A stretch of DNA of 21,039 nucleotides from CAIUVD01 sp044338255. Lineage in GTDB: Bacteria; Planctomycetota; UBA11346. The DNA lies in assembly GCA_044338255.1 (NCBI GenBank), contig JBIILZ010000071.1, positions 1 through 21,039 on the forward strand, written 5' to 3'. Under the pieces are notes generated by a model, which was not told the DNA's origin, made no database searches, and saw only the letters and a list, made by a program, of their open reading frames with translations. This document shows, piece after piece, positions 1 through 6,941 of the stretch (the stretch's first letter is position 1; the number at the start of each line of letters is the position of its first letter). The position numbers and the translations under genes are program-made.

Positions 1-1
1 C

Positions 2-502
2 TTCGCCCGCAGTGAAGACAGGCTGACGCGCGCAGGGGTCAAGGGGGCCGGATTCAACGGACTGATCCCCGCCCACGGGGTCTTGATTCGCTCGTGGCAT
101 CTCCTAGGAGTCTGTCGGAGATAGGCCGACGAGGATGGCGAAGTGTCTCGCTGGGCAGATCCAAGGCGGAGGAGTGCGCCAAATAGCGGCGCTATTTGGA
201 CATTCCGACAACGCCGGAGATGCCCGGCGAGACCGAGTCAGCCTTGCTGGCCTATCTCCGACAGACTCCTAGGGACTTTTCGTCCAGGCAGCGATCTGGA
301 TCTGGCCCTGGATGGAACTGACCTGCAGACTGAGGACCTGACGCGATTGGCAGGATACCTGGATGAGCTACCTCTACCTTATCGCTACGATCTGACCGAT
401 TATCATGCGATTGCCAATCAGGCACTACGGGGCCACATCGATCAGCATGGCGTGGTATTCTGGACACGCTCGCTTATCCCGGAAAGACTGACCGATAGCT
501 GA
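2..502 (+). pseudogene. MNT-type nucleotidyltransferase (HI0073-like), interrupted by an inserted element
   Basis: The downstream part (from about 269) reads GTFRPGSDLDLAL and ends in a region with YDLTDYHAI, ALRGHID and GVVFW. This is the pattern of the short minimal nucleotidyltransferase family that pairs with HEPN/HepT proteins. The frame is open from base 2 up to the CTAG at 104-107. The inserted element then brings an in-frame TAG at 121-123. Removing 165 bp (element plus one CTAG copy) rejoins the two open frames without a shift, which supports one gene split by insertion. The usual FGSR motif before GT is degenerate (reads IRSW), so the gene may have been decaying already. The 5' end lies outside the window. 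No HEPN partner is visible in the 143 bp downstream (503-645), where I see nothing. The family adenylylates or nucleotidylates a partner; this copy is probably inactive. Confidence 0.6.
103..273. mobile_element. MITE-like palindromic insertion element with 25-bp terminal inverted repeats
   Basis: Bases 103-127 and 249-273 are perfect inverted copies of each other over 25 bp, each starting CCTAGGAGTCTGTCGG. A CTAG tetranucleotide at 104-107 and 269-272 could be a target-site duplication, or part of the repeat, since it is itself palindromic. The interior continues the symmetry imperfectly: GTCTCGC and GGGCA on the left are mirrored on the right. The centre is a 9-bp stem (CCAAATAGC / GCTATTTGG, 179-199). 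It has no transposase and could fold into one long hairpin. These are the traits of a non-autonomous element mobilised in trans. It disrupts a nucleotidyltransferase gene. The parent IS family was not identified. Confidence 0.8.
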
Positions 503-645
503 TCCGTTCCACGCCTGATGATCGAGCCCATAACCTGCATGCTCGCTCGCGGAGACTTTCAGCCCGAGCTAGCATCCTGACTCATGCGCCCAAGAAGCAC
601 CTGCGGCTGGGCCTCGGTGGGCCTGGAGAAGTCCAGGGGTGGTGA

Positions 646-1500
646 TCAACGGTGCATCGGCCGAGACGGTCCGATCTCGGCAAGCCATTGATCCAATGTA
701 ATGGAAAGAATCCTTAATCCGACGTGTTCTTCGGCAGGGACAAGTCCAGGGATTCCCCCTTGGAGAAATTCAAGTCGCCGAAGATCCTCTTCAAGCTCTA
801 CTCTGTGTCGTTCCATGGCTTGACGTGCGCTGATTCCCGTAATTCCTCGACGAACCGATAGATCCAGCAACAACAATGCATCGTAGCGATCTTTTCCTAT
901 GCGTTCGCAATACTCTTTGGCCGGCCTTCGCTCCCGTTCTGCCGAAATGAATTCCTCGATCACATTGGAGATCGCGACGATTTTCGCTAACAGCAGCCCG
1001 AGTTGGTTGAATCTGCACAATCCATATGGAGCAATGCTTTCATGCCTGCATAGCTCAAGCAATCCATGAAGAGGCTCCAATCGCTTCAACGTGGCGCAGG
1101 CCATGACAGCCTTCTCATTCTCTTCGTTCCTGATCCAAATTGCGTTTCCGTTGTCACCCTGTTCCTTATGCGCAAGGATTTCGATGGTGATATCGCCCCA
1201 GATCGGATGTGTCCATATATAGAGCCTCTGGGGGTTCTGACTCCATCCGCCTGATTGCAGCGCATCCCGCAGCGCATCCGGATCGCCTGCTACCTGCAGG
1301 GTCTTTCGCTCAATTCCAAGATCGACGTCCTTGGTTATGCGAGGTTCCTCAAGGATTTGATCCATACCCCGAACAATTGGCTCATTAGCATACCACCAAT
1401 CGAGCAACGCGGTCCCGCCGACAATAAATGTATTATGATGAATAACGGGACGACCGCCGGAAAGGACCGCCGCAAGCGCTTGAAATACTTTATTGTCCAT
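646..1500 (-). CDS. AbiEii-like nucleotidyltransferase, probable toxin
   Basis: A 284-aa protein with a Pol-beta-type nucleotidyltransferase signature near the N-terminus: FIVGGTALLDWW (residues 25-36), then ITKDVDLGIE with metal-binding D58 and D60. This GG...DxD arrangement is typical of AbiEii/AbiGii-type toxins and related nucleotidyltransferases. The remainder is mostly predicted helical, with a Glu/Arg-rich stretch around 180-240. It starts with ATG 13 bp after the stop of the upstream 380-aa gene, so the two are almost surely co-transcribed with this one second, the antitoxin-first order common in AbiE-like systems. The toxin role is inferred from family and operon logic; a metabolic nucleotidyltransferase cannot be excluded. 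The coding region is AT-richer than the right-hand genes. Confidence 0.6.
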   Translation of the reverse strand: MDNKVFQALAAVLSGGRPVIHHNTFIVGGTALLDWWYANEPIVRGMDQILEEPRITKDVDLGIERKTLQVAGDPDALRDALQSGGWSQNPQRLYIWTHPIWGDITIEILAHKEQGDNGNAIWIRNEENEKAVMACATLKRLEPLHGLLELCRHESIAPYGLCRFNQLGLLLAKIVAISNVIEEFISAERERRPAKEYCERIGKDRYDALLLLDLSVRRGITGISARQAMERHRVELEEDLRRLEFLQGGIPGLVPAEEHVGLRILSITLDQWLAEIGPSRPMHR

Positions 1501-1513
1501 GGCGCATCATCCT

Positions 1514-2656
1514 TTAGACATCGACCTGCAGCGGCTCGTCCCCGAAAGCGTTGACACCCATGATCTGCATGTCGATCCACTTGCGCCAACACTCCCTCGA
1601 AAGCGTCGAAACACGCGGATTGGGATGATCAAAAGAGTCCAGAGCCGCCAATCCGAGAGGCCACTCTTCCCCATCTGCCGCTTTTATCTCGTTATATAGA
1701 CCGAAAATAGGATGCCTTGGATCCAACACCATTACCTCACTGACGCCCGAAATATCTCGTCGTTCGGAAAATTGCAGATCCAGCTCGGATGCAATCGCAT
1801 GCAGGGCTTCTTTGGTCGTGATGAACGCAAGTTCCCGGATGGTTCCACTCGGGGCCAAATTAGCCTTTTGTTCCAGCACAGTTATGCCGGTTGGTATCAG
1901 CGGTTGATTGCAGCCCTTGGCGATATCCAGATAGGCTGCGATTTGCGATTTTGCTATGAAATAACTCCGCATCGGCGGTCCGAATGGATCGCGGAATCTT
2001 CCTTGCCGCCAGTCCATCCATTTTGCTTCGACAAATTCGGCGAGTGACTTTATTCCCGGAATAGTGGCCTTATATCGACGATTTCTCACCGAGGATGACA
2101 CCGTAAGCCAGCTATTCTGGGTAGCCTCCTTGAACCATTCGTCAATCGTGTACCCGCTGTAGTGAGTAGCATCGAGAATCTGACGTCTACTCAGGCTGAT
2201 CGGCAGCGAAAGGGCCACTACCGATAGCCAAAGTGATGAGCTGTTGGGACGTCCCCGATTGCGCTCGATGACCGGCACCAGGCGATTGCTTACAAGTCCG
2301 GTCAATGTGGCATTGACGAGCAAACCCTCCTTACTCAAGGCGAGCAGACCATCGCCCGCCTCATTGAACCAGCAGGATGGTGCATGATGGCCCAGAGGAT
2401 GCCGTCGCCTGCCAGGATAGAGAATAAGGGTGGGAAGACCCTGCGGAGGATCGAAAATGGAAAGCCGGCTGGATACGTCTTCTCCACTGAGCAGACGCAT
2501 GGTGATGATTGCTCGTCTAGCCCCCGTCCCGGCGGCATCATCTATGACCAACTTTGCCATCCCCAAGGGATCGACCTGGTCGATGGTTACTCGAAGAGCT
2601 CCCGCCCTAAAGGTGAGAGCGAGGAATTTCCCCGCAAGATTAGCCAGGTGATCCAT
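1514..2656 (-). CDS. Winged-helix-like protein, probable AbiEi-like antitoxin and regulator
   Basis: A 380-aa protein without a clear close family. Residues about 155-205 (SRRQILDATHYSGYTIDEW to RNRRYKATIPG) look like a winged-helix DNA-binding unit. The C-terminal part contains LAALDSFDHPNPRVST (about 336-351), resembling the LD..x.DPR segment seen in some AbiEi-type antitoxins. It lies immediately upstream of a nucleotidyltransferase gene in the same operon, and its promoter region holds repeated 14-bp motifs. This fits an autorepressing antitoxin. ATG at 2656 was chosen because GGAGG sits 10 nt upstream. The winged helix is central rather than N-terminal, unlike classical AbiEi, so this could be a divergent or separate class. 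There are no transmembrane segments and no signal peptide. Confidence 0.5.
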   Translation of the reverse strand: MDHLANLAGKFLALTFRAGALRVTIDQVDPLGMAKLVIDDAAGTGARRAIITMRLLSGEDVSSRLSIFDPPQGLPTLILYPGRRRHPLGHHAPSCWFNEAGDGLLALSKEGLLVNATLTGLVSNRLVPVIERNRGRPNSSSLWLSVVALSLPISLSRRQILDATHYSGYTIDEWFKEATQNSWLTVSSSVRNRRYKATIPGIKSLAEFVEAKWMDWRQGRFRDPFGPPMRSYFIAKSQIAAYLDIAKGCNQPLIPTGITVLEQKANLAPSGTIRELAFITTKEALHAIASELDLQFSERRDISGVSEVMVLDPRHPIFGLYNEIKAADGEEWPLGLAALDSFDHPNPRVSTLSRECWRKWIDMQIMGVNAFGDEPLQVDV

Positions 2657-2680
2657 GCCAGGTTATCCTCCAATTACCGC

Positions 2681-2774
2681 TATTTACCTGGCTTGATTAT
2701 TTAACAGGCTTGTAAGTCCTTGCAATAAGCGATTTTTAAGCCAGGTAAATATCGATCCGAAAGCCAGGTAAATA
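2681..2774. promoter_or_regulatory. Three exact 14-bp operator-like repeats (AAGCCAGGTAAATA)
   Basis: The motif occurs at 2738-2751 and 2761-2774 in plus orientation, 23 bp apart, and inverted at 2681-2694. Partial copies sharing the GCCAGGT core lie at 2642-2649 and 2657-2663, at and just inside the start of the 380-aa gene. The single inverted copy is downstream of the predicted -10, and the direct pair is upstream of the -35. A repressor could therefore bracket the promoter, perhaps by looping. The likely binder is the winged-helix-like protein encoded alongside. Copies 1 and 2 could also pair as a long-range hairpin. Confidence 0.6.
2697..2725 (-). promoter_or_regulatory. Probable promoter of the two-gene toxin-antitoxin-like operon
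   Basis: On the minus strand, TTGCAA (2725-2720) is followed after 16 nt by TAAATA (2703-2698), a reasonable -35/-10 pair about 45 nt upstream of the 2656 start codon. A GGAGG ribosome binding site lies between. Operator-like repeats lie on both sides. This is predicted from sequence only. Confidence 0.45.
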
Positions 2775-2811
2775 ACCTATTTAACTAGCATTACATGGTA
2801 GACTGATAATT

Positions 2812-3050
2812 GTGAATCGTAAGTACCTATCGGAGAAAGGTTAAGCCGCACCTCGACGCTCTGACGGCGGCCATAAACAATGAGAAGTTGCCTCGGAACA
2901 CGAGAGATGCGATAGCAGGATTCCTATCCGTACGGCAAAAGTGGAAATCATCGATCTCCAAAAGGACGGTTTCAAACTAACCCTTACCCCTACCGAGGCT
3001 GCCGTGGTGCTCGAAATGAAGTCATCGACCGCAATCGCGAATGGATCCTT
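2812..3050 (+). pseudogene. Remnant of a small divergent gene with two apparent frameshifts
   Basis: Three pieces with coding character can be joined. A GTG at 2812 reads MNRKYLSEK in frame 1. Frame 2 is open from 2816 to the TAA at 2978-2980 and reads KPHLDALTAAINNEKLPR and AGFLSVRQKW. Frame 1 resumes around 2938 with VEIIDLQKDGFKLTLTPTEA and runs to about 3050, where it meets the antisense end of a LacI gene. The shifts fall near A-rich runs (AGAAAGG about 2834-2840 and GCAAAAG about 2935-2941). No family was recognised. It points away from the toxin-antitoxin-like operon and shares its repeat-bearing spacer. A possible promoter is TTAACT (2781-2786) with GATAAT (2805-2810), though that places the GTG before the expected transcript start. 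Confidence 0.3.
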
Positions 3051-4003
3051 CACACCTGCATTCGTCCCTCGGCCGCTACCTGGACCAGAGACGGCAAGGT
3101 TGCACCACGGATCTGGGCCTCGATCAGGGCCTCCGATTGGGCGCCCAGATGGCGGTAGCCGAGGTCCACCACTAAACCGGCGAACGAGCAATAGGTGGCA
3201 TCAGAGCCGGCGATCCAGGCGGGGGTCGGGCCCGGGCGCCCGAGGAGGCGGGGGATCGGCGCGTCGCTGGTCGCCACGCAGGCAAGACCCACTGCCGGCT
3301 CTTCACCAAAGCTGCACGGCAACTGCAGACGGGATGCTTCTGCGGTTATCGCCTGGGCAATGGCCTCATGCCACGAGTCATCGGCACTCGATCCGAGAAT
3401 CGTGGCCCGGGAGGCTCCCTGGCGGTGGACATGGGCGACCATCAACGTCGCCGCGCCAATCAGGTCGGCGCGGATCGTCGGCAGGTGCAGCTCGCGGTCA
3501 CCGGCGCCGATGCAGACCACCGGGATGCCGCGATCGTGGGCTTCGCTGCGCAGATCGTCGAGCCATGACGGATCACGGGTGGGGTCGGGGATGATGGCAA
3601 CGATCCCGGCCATGCGGCGCTCGACGAGATGGCGGATGGCAGCCGGGCCGGGGGCGAGGCCGGGCTGCGGAGGATGATGGGCGATCACCCTCAGGCACGG
3701 CAGCAGCCCGTGGTCGACGAGGGCATCATGAAACCCGATGAGGATCTCGTCGCTGCGCCCGTCGAGCCGCTCGCAGAGCAGGCCCACCAAGCTGCCCGTG
3801 CTCTGACGCAACGCGCGCACGTTGAGATTGGGACGATAGCCCAACTCGGCGGCGACCTCCTGGATGTGCCGGCGTTTGCTTTCAGCGACCTGCTCCGGTT
3901 GCGGACCAAGAGCACGAGAGACGGTCATGAGGCCGAAGCCGGTGCGCTCGGCGATACTGCGCAAGGTTGGTCCGCCGGACCCCGGACGTCCAGGCTTACC
4001 CAT
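3050..4003 (-). CDS. LacI-family transcriptional regulator
   Basis: A 317-aa regulator. The N-terminal helix-turn-helix is at residues about 12-33 (PTLRSIAERTGFGLMTVSRA), with the hinge-side signature ELGYRPN (53-59). It is followed by a periplasmic-binding-protein-like sensor domain (GIVAII, PVVCI, ATLMVAHVHRQG). It would bind operator DNA as a dimer and respond to a sugar-like ligand. The ATG at 4003 starts MGKPGRPG; it overlaps by 8 bp the stop of the LacI remnant upstream, in another frame. The open frame continues upstream to 4387, but that part does not look like regulator sequence. It is slightly shorter than the usual 330-340 aa, and the C-terminus (AEGRMQV) lacks the usual TLVxRxS ending, so the end may be altered. 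No sugar-utilisation genes are nearby to suggest the ligand. Confidence 0.8.
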   Translation of the reverse strand: MGKPGRPGSGGPTLRSIAERTGFGLMTVSRALGPQPEQVAESKRRHIQEVAAELGYRPNLNVRALRQSTGSLVGLLCERLDGRSDEILIGFHDALVDHGLLPCLRVIAHHPPQPGLAPGPAAIRHLVERRMAGIVAIIPDPTRDPSWLDDLRSEAHDRGIPVVCIGAGDRELHLPTIRADLIGAATLMVAHVHRQGASRATILGSSADDSWHEAIAQAITAEASRLQLPCSFGEEPAVGLACVATSDAPIPRLLGRPGPTPAWIAGSDATYCSFAGLVVDLGYRHLGAQSEALIEAQIRGATLPSLVQVAAEGRMQV

Positions 4004-4472
4004 GGGCGTGGCGGAGGGTCGAGCTCCCGATGATGAGGGTCGGGGCGAGGACTTCGTGACGGATCGGCAACTGGGCACCAGTGCTGGCCATACGGTCGTA
4101 GAGCATGCGCGTGGCCCGTGCTCCAAGGGCCTCGGGATCCTGGGCGATGGAGGTGAGCGACGGATCGAGCCGGCGACCGAGCTCCAGACCGGCGAAGCCG
4201 ACCACCGAAAACCCCTTGGGTACCGATCGACCAGCCTCATACGCAGCCCGATACATGGCCGGGGCGAAGGCATCCGAACCGAGGATCGCCGCCGAAGCCA
4301 AAGGGGATTGCCGCAAGGCGCGACGGGCATGCTCCAGCAGCTGCTCGTGCTCAACATTGGGGACTTCCCAGGTGGTGCAGGTGCCACCCCCCTGCTCGAT
4401 CACCTGGGCAGAGATTTCAGCGCGCTGATCGGGGTGCCGAGGAAGAGCTGGTCGAGGGTCGTCACCGACGGG
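3996..4472 (-). pseudogene. C-terminal half of a second LacI-family regulator
   Basis: An open frame of 158 codons without a proper start, reading PRHPDQRAEISAQV, AILGSDAFAPAMYRAAYEAG, FSVVGFAG, DPSLTSIAQDPEALG and ending TLIIGSSTLRHAHG. This is the second lobe of a LacI sensor domain. GSDAFAxAxYRAAxExGxxVP and PSLTSI are standard LacI C-terminal signatures. The DNA-binding domain and first lobe are missing, and a TGA at 4473-4475 closes the frame upstream. In an overlapping frame upstream, VAIQVDCDSAAGY may be a piece of the same sensor domain, implying a frameshift. The stop overlaps the start of the intact LacI gene (ATGGGTAA), so the two were probably once adjacent in one operon. Confidence 0.6.
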
Positions 4473-4858
4473 TCACGACACCCCGGCGCCGGCATCTGCA
4501 CATAAGGCGGCTGGTAACCGGCCGCACTGTCGCAATCGACCTGGATGGCCACCCGCTTCGGCCGCAGACCACGCAGACCGGTCGGCAACTGCTGCATCTC
4601 CAGCCACGCCACCAGCGCCTGGAAGGTGACGTTGAACCACGACGCAGACAGCCCGGGCACGTTGCCGCGCTCGAACAGAAAATCATAGGCATGATCGGGG
4701 GTGATCGACGCCGCCGGGACCTCGGCCTCGCGCAGGAACCGCGCCAGGATCGACACGTACCGGTCCTGAGTACCCGGTCGCTTGCCCTGCGCCTGCAGGT
4801 GGCGCTGGAAGTGGCGTTGGAAGTGGCGTTGGAAGTGGCGTTGGAAGGAGATGAGAGG
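4400..4858 (-). pseudogene. N-terminal fragment of a tyrosine recombinase/integrase
   Basis: The minus-strand frame reads FQRHLQAQGKRPGTQDRYV, then SILARFLREAEV, then SWFNVTFQALVAWLE and LRGLRPKR. This matches the pattern of the SAM-like core-binding domain of phage- or integron-type integrases (hydrophobic F..HL...G..P.T...Y...L..FL, then a helix before the linker). The catalytic domain (R...HxxR...Y) is absent; after about 4560 the frame turns into regulator-like or unrelated sequence and stops at 4400. The first codons hold four tandem HFQR units. No ATG start is visible; a GTG lies at 4756. It is most likely debris of an old integration event. The assignment rests on pattern only. Confidence 0.4.
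4799..4846. repeat. 12-bp tandem repeat, 4 copies
   Basis: GTGGCGTTGGAA is repeated exactly at 4811-4822, 4823-4834 and 4835-4846, and once with a single change (GTGGCGCTGGAA) at 4799-4810. Since 12 is a multiple of 3, it keeps frame. On the minus strand it encodes repeated HFQR at the head of the integrase fragment. Probably a slippage expansion. Confidence 0.9.
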
Positions 4859-4966
4859 AAGGCGGCGAATGGTTACGTTTCGCAGGATGTTTGACCGAGA
4901 GCCTTTTCTTTTCGATTCTCGGCATCCCCAGTCGGCTTGCCACTCTCAGTTGCTTCCAGAATGTGG

Positions 4967-4995
4967 TTGAAAATCGTCCATAGAACGGTTGTATT
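4967..4995 (+). promoter_or_regulatory. Probable promoter of the ATPase gene, giving a leaderless or near-leaderless transcript
   Basis: TTGAAA (4967-4972), a 17-nt spacer and TGTATT (4990-4995) form a plausible sigma70-like promoter. Counting 6-7 nt from the -10 puts the transcript start at or next to the ATG at 5002. No Shine-Dalgarno sequence is visible, in keeping with leaderless initiation. Confidence 0.4.
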
Positions 4996-5001
4996 TCATC
5001 C

Positions 5002-6240
5002 ATGTACAAGCGCTTCATCGTGCCCGAGGTGGTGGCCGCTCTGGGTGATACCCCCATCGTCCTGGTGATCGGTGCTCGCCAGACGGGGAAGAGCACCCTC
5101 GTCCAGCATCTCACTGCGAAGCGGAAGCCTGCGCACGAGCTGACCTTCGACGATCTGACCACCCTCGAGGCCGCCCGGAGCGATCCGCAGGGATTCATCG
5201 CCGGCCTGTCGGGTCCGGTGGTCATCGACGAGATCCAGCGTGTTCCCGAGGTCCTGCTGCCCATCAAAGCTGCGGTGGACCGGGACCGCCAGTCCGGCCG
5301 CTTCCTGCTCACCGGGTCCGCGAACGTCCTGCTGCTGCCTCGACTGGCCGACACCCTGGCGGGGCGGATGGAGGTCATCACCCTGCGTCCGCTGTCGCAA
5401 GGTGAACTGGCTGGTGTCCCTGAACACTTCCTGGCGCGTTTGTTTGCCGCCAGCGATCCCGGCTGGAAGTCTCTGCCGACGGATCGGGCCGACCTCCTGC
5501 AACGAGTTGCCAGCGGCGGTTATCCTGAGGTGCAGACCCGTCAGGCCGGAAAGAGGCGCGACGCGTGGTTTTCCTCCTACCTCACCACCATCCTCAGCCG
5601 GGACATGCGCGACCTGACGGGAATCGACGCGCTGACCGAGCTGCCCCGCGTGCTCAAGGCACTGGCCTCGCGCACCGCGAACTTGCTGAACTACGCGGAC
5701 GTCGCCAGGGATCTCGCCATACCCGTGACCACGCTCAGGCGGCACGTCGGCCTGCTGACGGCGACCTTCCTGGTCCACGAGCTGCCGGCCTGGTCGATCA
5801 ACATCCCCAAGCGTCTGGTGAAGGCCCCAAAGGCCCTGCTCACCGATACGGGATTGGCCGCGCATCTCATGGGCGTCACGGTCGGCGATCCGGCGACGGG
5901 TCAGGGCGGTCAGGCGACCGGAGCCCTGGTCGAGACCTTCGTCGGCAACGAACTCCTCAAGCAGATCGGTTGGCATGAACAGGCCCTGACCCTGCACCAC
6001 TTCCGGACCCATGTCGGCGAGGAGGTCGACTTCGTCCTCGAAGCGGCCGATGGCACCATCGCCGGGGTCGAGGTGAAGCTGACCGCGACCCTCTCGGGCG
6101 GCGATGCTCGTGGACTCAAGACCCTGCGCGAGGCCGCCGGCAAGCGCTTCCGTCGCGGGGTGGTGCTCTACGCCGGGAACACCGTGGTGCCGATAGATGA
6201 GACCATTTCCGCGGTGCCCATGAAGAACCTCTGGGCTTAA
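5002..6240 (+). CDS. AAA_14/DUF4143 ATP-binding protein
   Basis: A 412-aa cytoplasmic ATPase. Residues 20-32 hold the Walker A motif (VLVIGARQTGKST). Walker B is VVIDEIQ at 73-79, and a sensor-like TGSANVLLL lies at 104-112. This AAA_14 domain is followed by a winged-helix-like middle (VARDLAIPVTTLRRHVGLL) and a DUF4143 C-terminal domain with EEVDFVLE ... GVEVK, which resembles a PD-(D/E)xK nuclease-like core. Length is typical of the family (380-450 aa). Such proteins are widespread, often patchily distributed and usually solitary; their function is not established, though DNA- or mobile-element-related roles have been suggested. It sits alone between the degraded region and the convergent marC gene, consistent with acquired cargo. 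Confidence 0.9.
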   Translation: MYKRFIVPEVVAALGDTPIVLVIGARQTGKSTLVQHLTAKRKPAHELTFDDLTTLEAARSDPQGFIAGLSGPVVIDEIQRVPEVLLPIKAAVDRDRQSGRFLLTGSANVLLLPRLADTLAGRMEVITLRPLSQGELAGVPEHFLARLFAASDPGWKSLPTDRADLLQRVASGGYPEVQTRQAGKRRDAWFSSYLTTILSRDMRDLTGIDALTELPRVLKALASRTANLLNYADVARDLAIPVTTLRRHVGLLTATFLVHELPAWSINIPKRLVKAPKALLTDTGLAAHLMGVTVGDPATGQGGQATGALVETFVGNELLKQIGWHEQALTLHHFRTHVGEEVDFVLEAADGTIAGVEVKLTATLSGGDARGLKTLREAAGKRFRRGVVLYAGNTVVPIDETISAVPMKNLWA

Positions 6241-6243
6241 TAA

Positions 6244-6311
6244 TAGAATACAGACACACAACCTTTTGCAGAAGACTGTGTGTCTTCATTGTGCACTACA
6301 ACAGTATTCTA
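6244..6311. terminator. Nested hairpin between convergent genes, possible bidirectional terminator
   Basis: An inner stem AGACACACA / TGTGTGTCT (6252-6260 with 6277-6285) sits inside an outer stem TAGAATAC / GTATTCTA (6244-6251 with 6304-6311). The outer right arm overlaps the marC stop codon. There is no T-run, so intrinsic termination would be weak. The position between two converging genes fits transcript-end protection or termination. Confidence 0.45.
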
Positions 6312-6941
6312 CAGCGCGAACGCCCCGTGGATGCCGACGATCAGCATCTGCACTGCGATGCCGGCGAGGAGCAGGGCTTCGAGGCGGATGACGATGCCGA
6401 GCGCGGTCGGGGTCAGCCAGCGTTGGGCCTGGACGGCGATGAGGAACAGCAGCCAGATGCTGCCCGAGACCAGGGCCACCGCGCCGAGCAGGGAGATCAG
6501 CCCGAGCGGACCCGGATCGCCGCTGATGCGCAGGACCATGGTCGTGGCGATGGCACCCGGGCCGGCGAGCATGGGGATACCCAGGGGGATGACGCCGACC
6601 TCCTGCTTGGTCACGCCCTCGTCGAGTTCGGGCTGGGTGGTACGCATGCGCGGCTGGCGGTTCTGGACCATGTCGATGGCATAGAGGAAAAGCAGGCAGC
6701 CACCGGCGATGCGCAGGGCGTCGACGGTGATGCCGAAGAATTCGAAGACGCTGCGCCCGAACAGCGCCGTCGCCCCGAGGATGCCGCCGACGGTAAGCAT
6801 CGCGTAGATCGCCGTGCGTGCGCGATGCGCGCGACCGACGTCTTCGGTCATCGAGAGGAACAACGGCACCGCCGCCACCGGATTGACGATGATGAACAGC
6901 GGCACGAGGTCGTGCACCACCGCGAGCAGCATCTCCTTCAT
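6309..6941 (-). CDS. MarC-family integral membrane protein
   Basis: A 210-aa, very hydrophobic protein with about six predicted transmembrane helices. It carries family features such as FIIVNPVAAVPLFLSMT near the N-terminus and VIPLGIPMLAGPGAIATTM around the middle. MarC proteins (UPF0056) are inner-membrane proteins of unknown transport role; the old link to multiple antibiotic resistance has not held up. Length is standard for the family. Its ATG overlaps the TGA of the upstream secreted-protein gene by 1 nt (TGATG), so it is translated in the same operon as hisF. Confidence 0.92.
   Translation of the reverse strand: MKEMLLAVVHDLVPLFIIVNPVAAVPLFLSMTEDVGRAHRARTAIYAMLTVGGILGATALFGRSVFEFFGITVDALRIAGGCLLFLYAIDMVQNRQPRMRTTQPELDEGVTKQEVGVIPLGIPMLAGPGAIATTMVLRISGDPGPLGLISLLGAVALVSGSIWLLFLIAVQAQRWLTPTALGIVIRLEALLLAGIAVQMLIVGIHGAFAL

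Noticed and set aside
2941..3594. 217-codon plus-strand gene
   Set aside because: Only the first 36 or so codons look coding; after about 3050 it is antisense to the LacI regulator with Arg/Gly/Pro-rich shadow composition.
4004..4387. N-terminal extension of the LacI regulator in the same frame (445 aa total)
   Set aside because: The extension overlaps another LacI fragment in a different frame and has no regulator features; the helix-turn-helix starts right after the ATG at 4003.
4683..5381. 232-codon minus-strand frame with a PTPL repeat
   Set aside because: It is the 12-bp repeat read in a second frame plus antisense of the ATPase gene; the integrase-like frame across the same repeat is more convincing.
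4996..6261. 421-codon open frame on the minus strand
   Set aside because: It is antisense to the ATPase gene, which has clear Walker motifs; the antisense peptide is Gln/Gly/Arg-rich low-quality sequence typical of GC-rich shadows.
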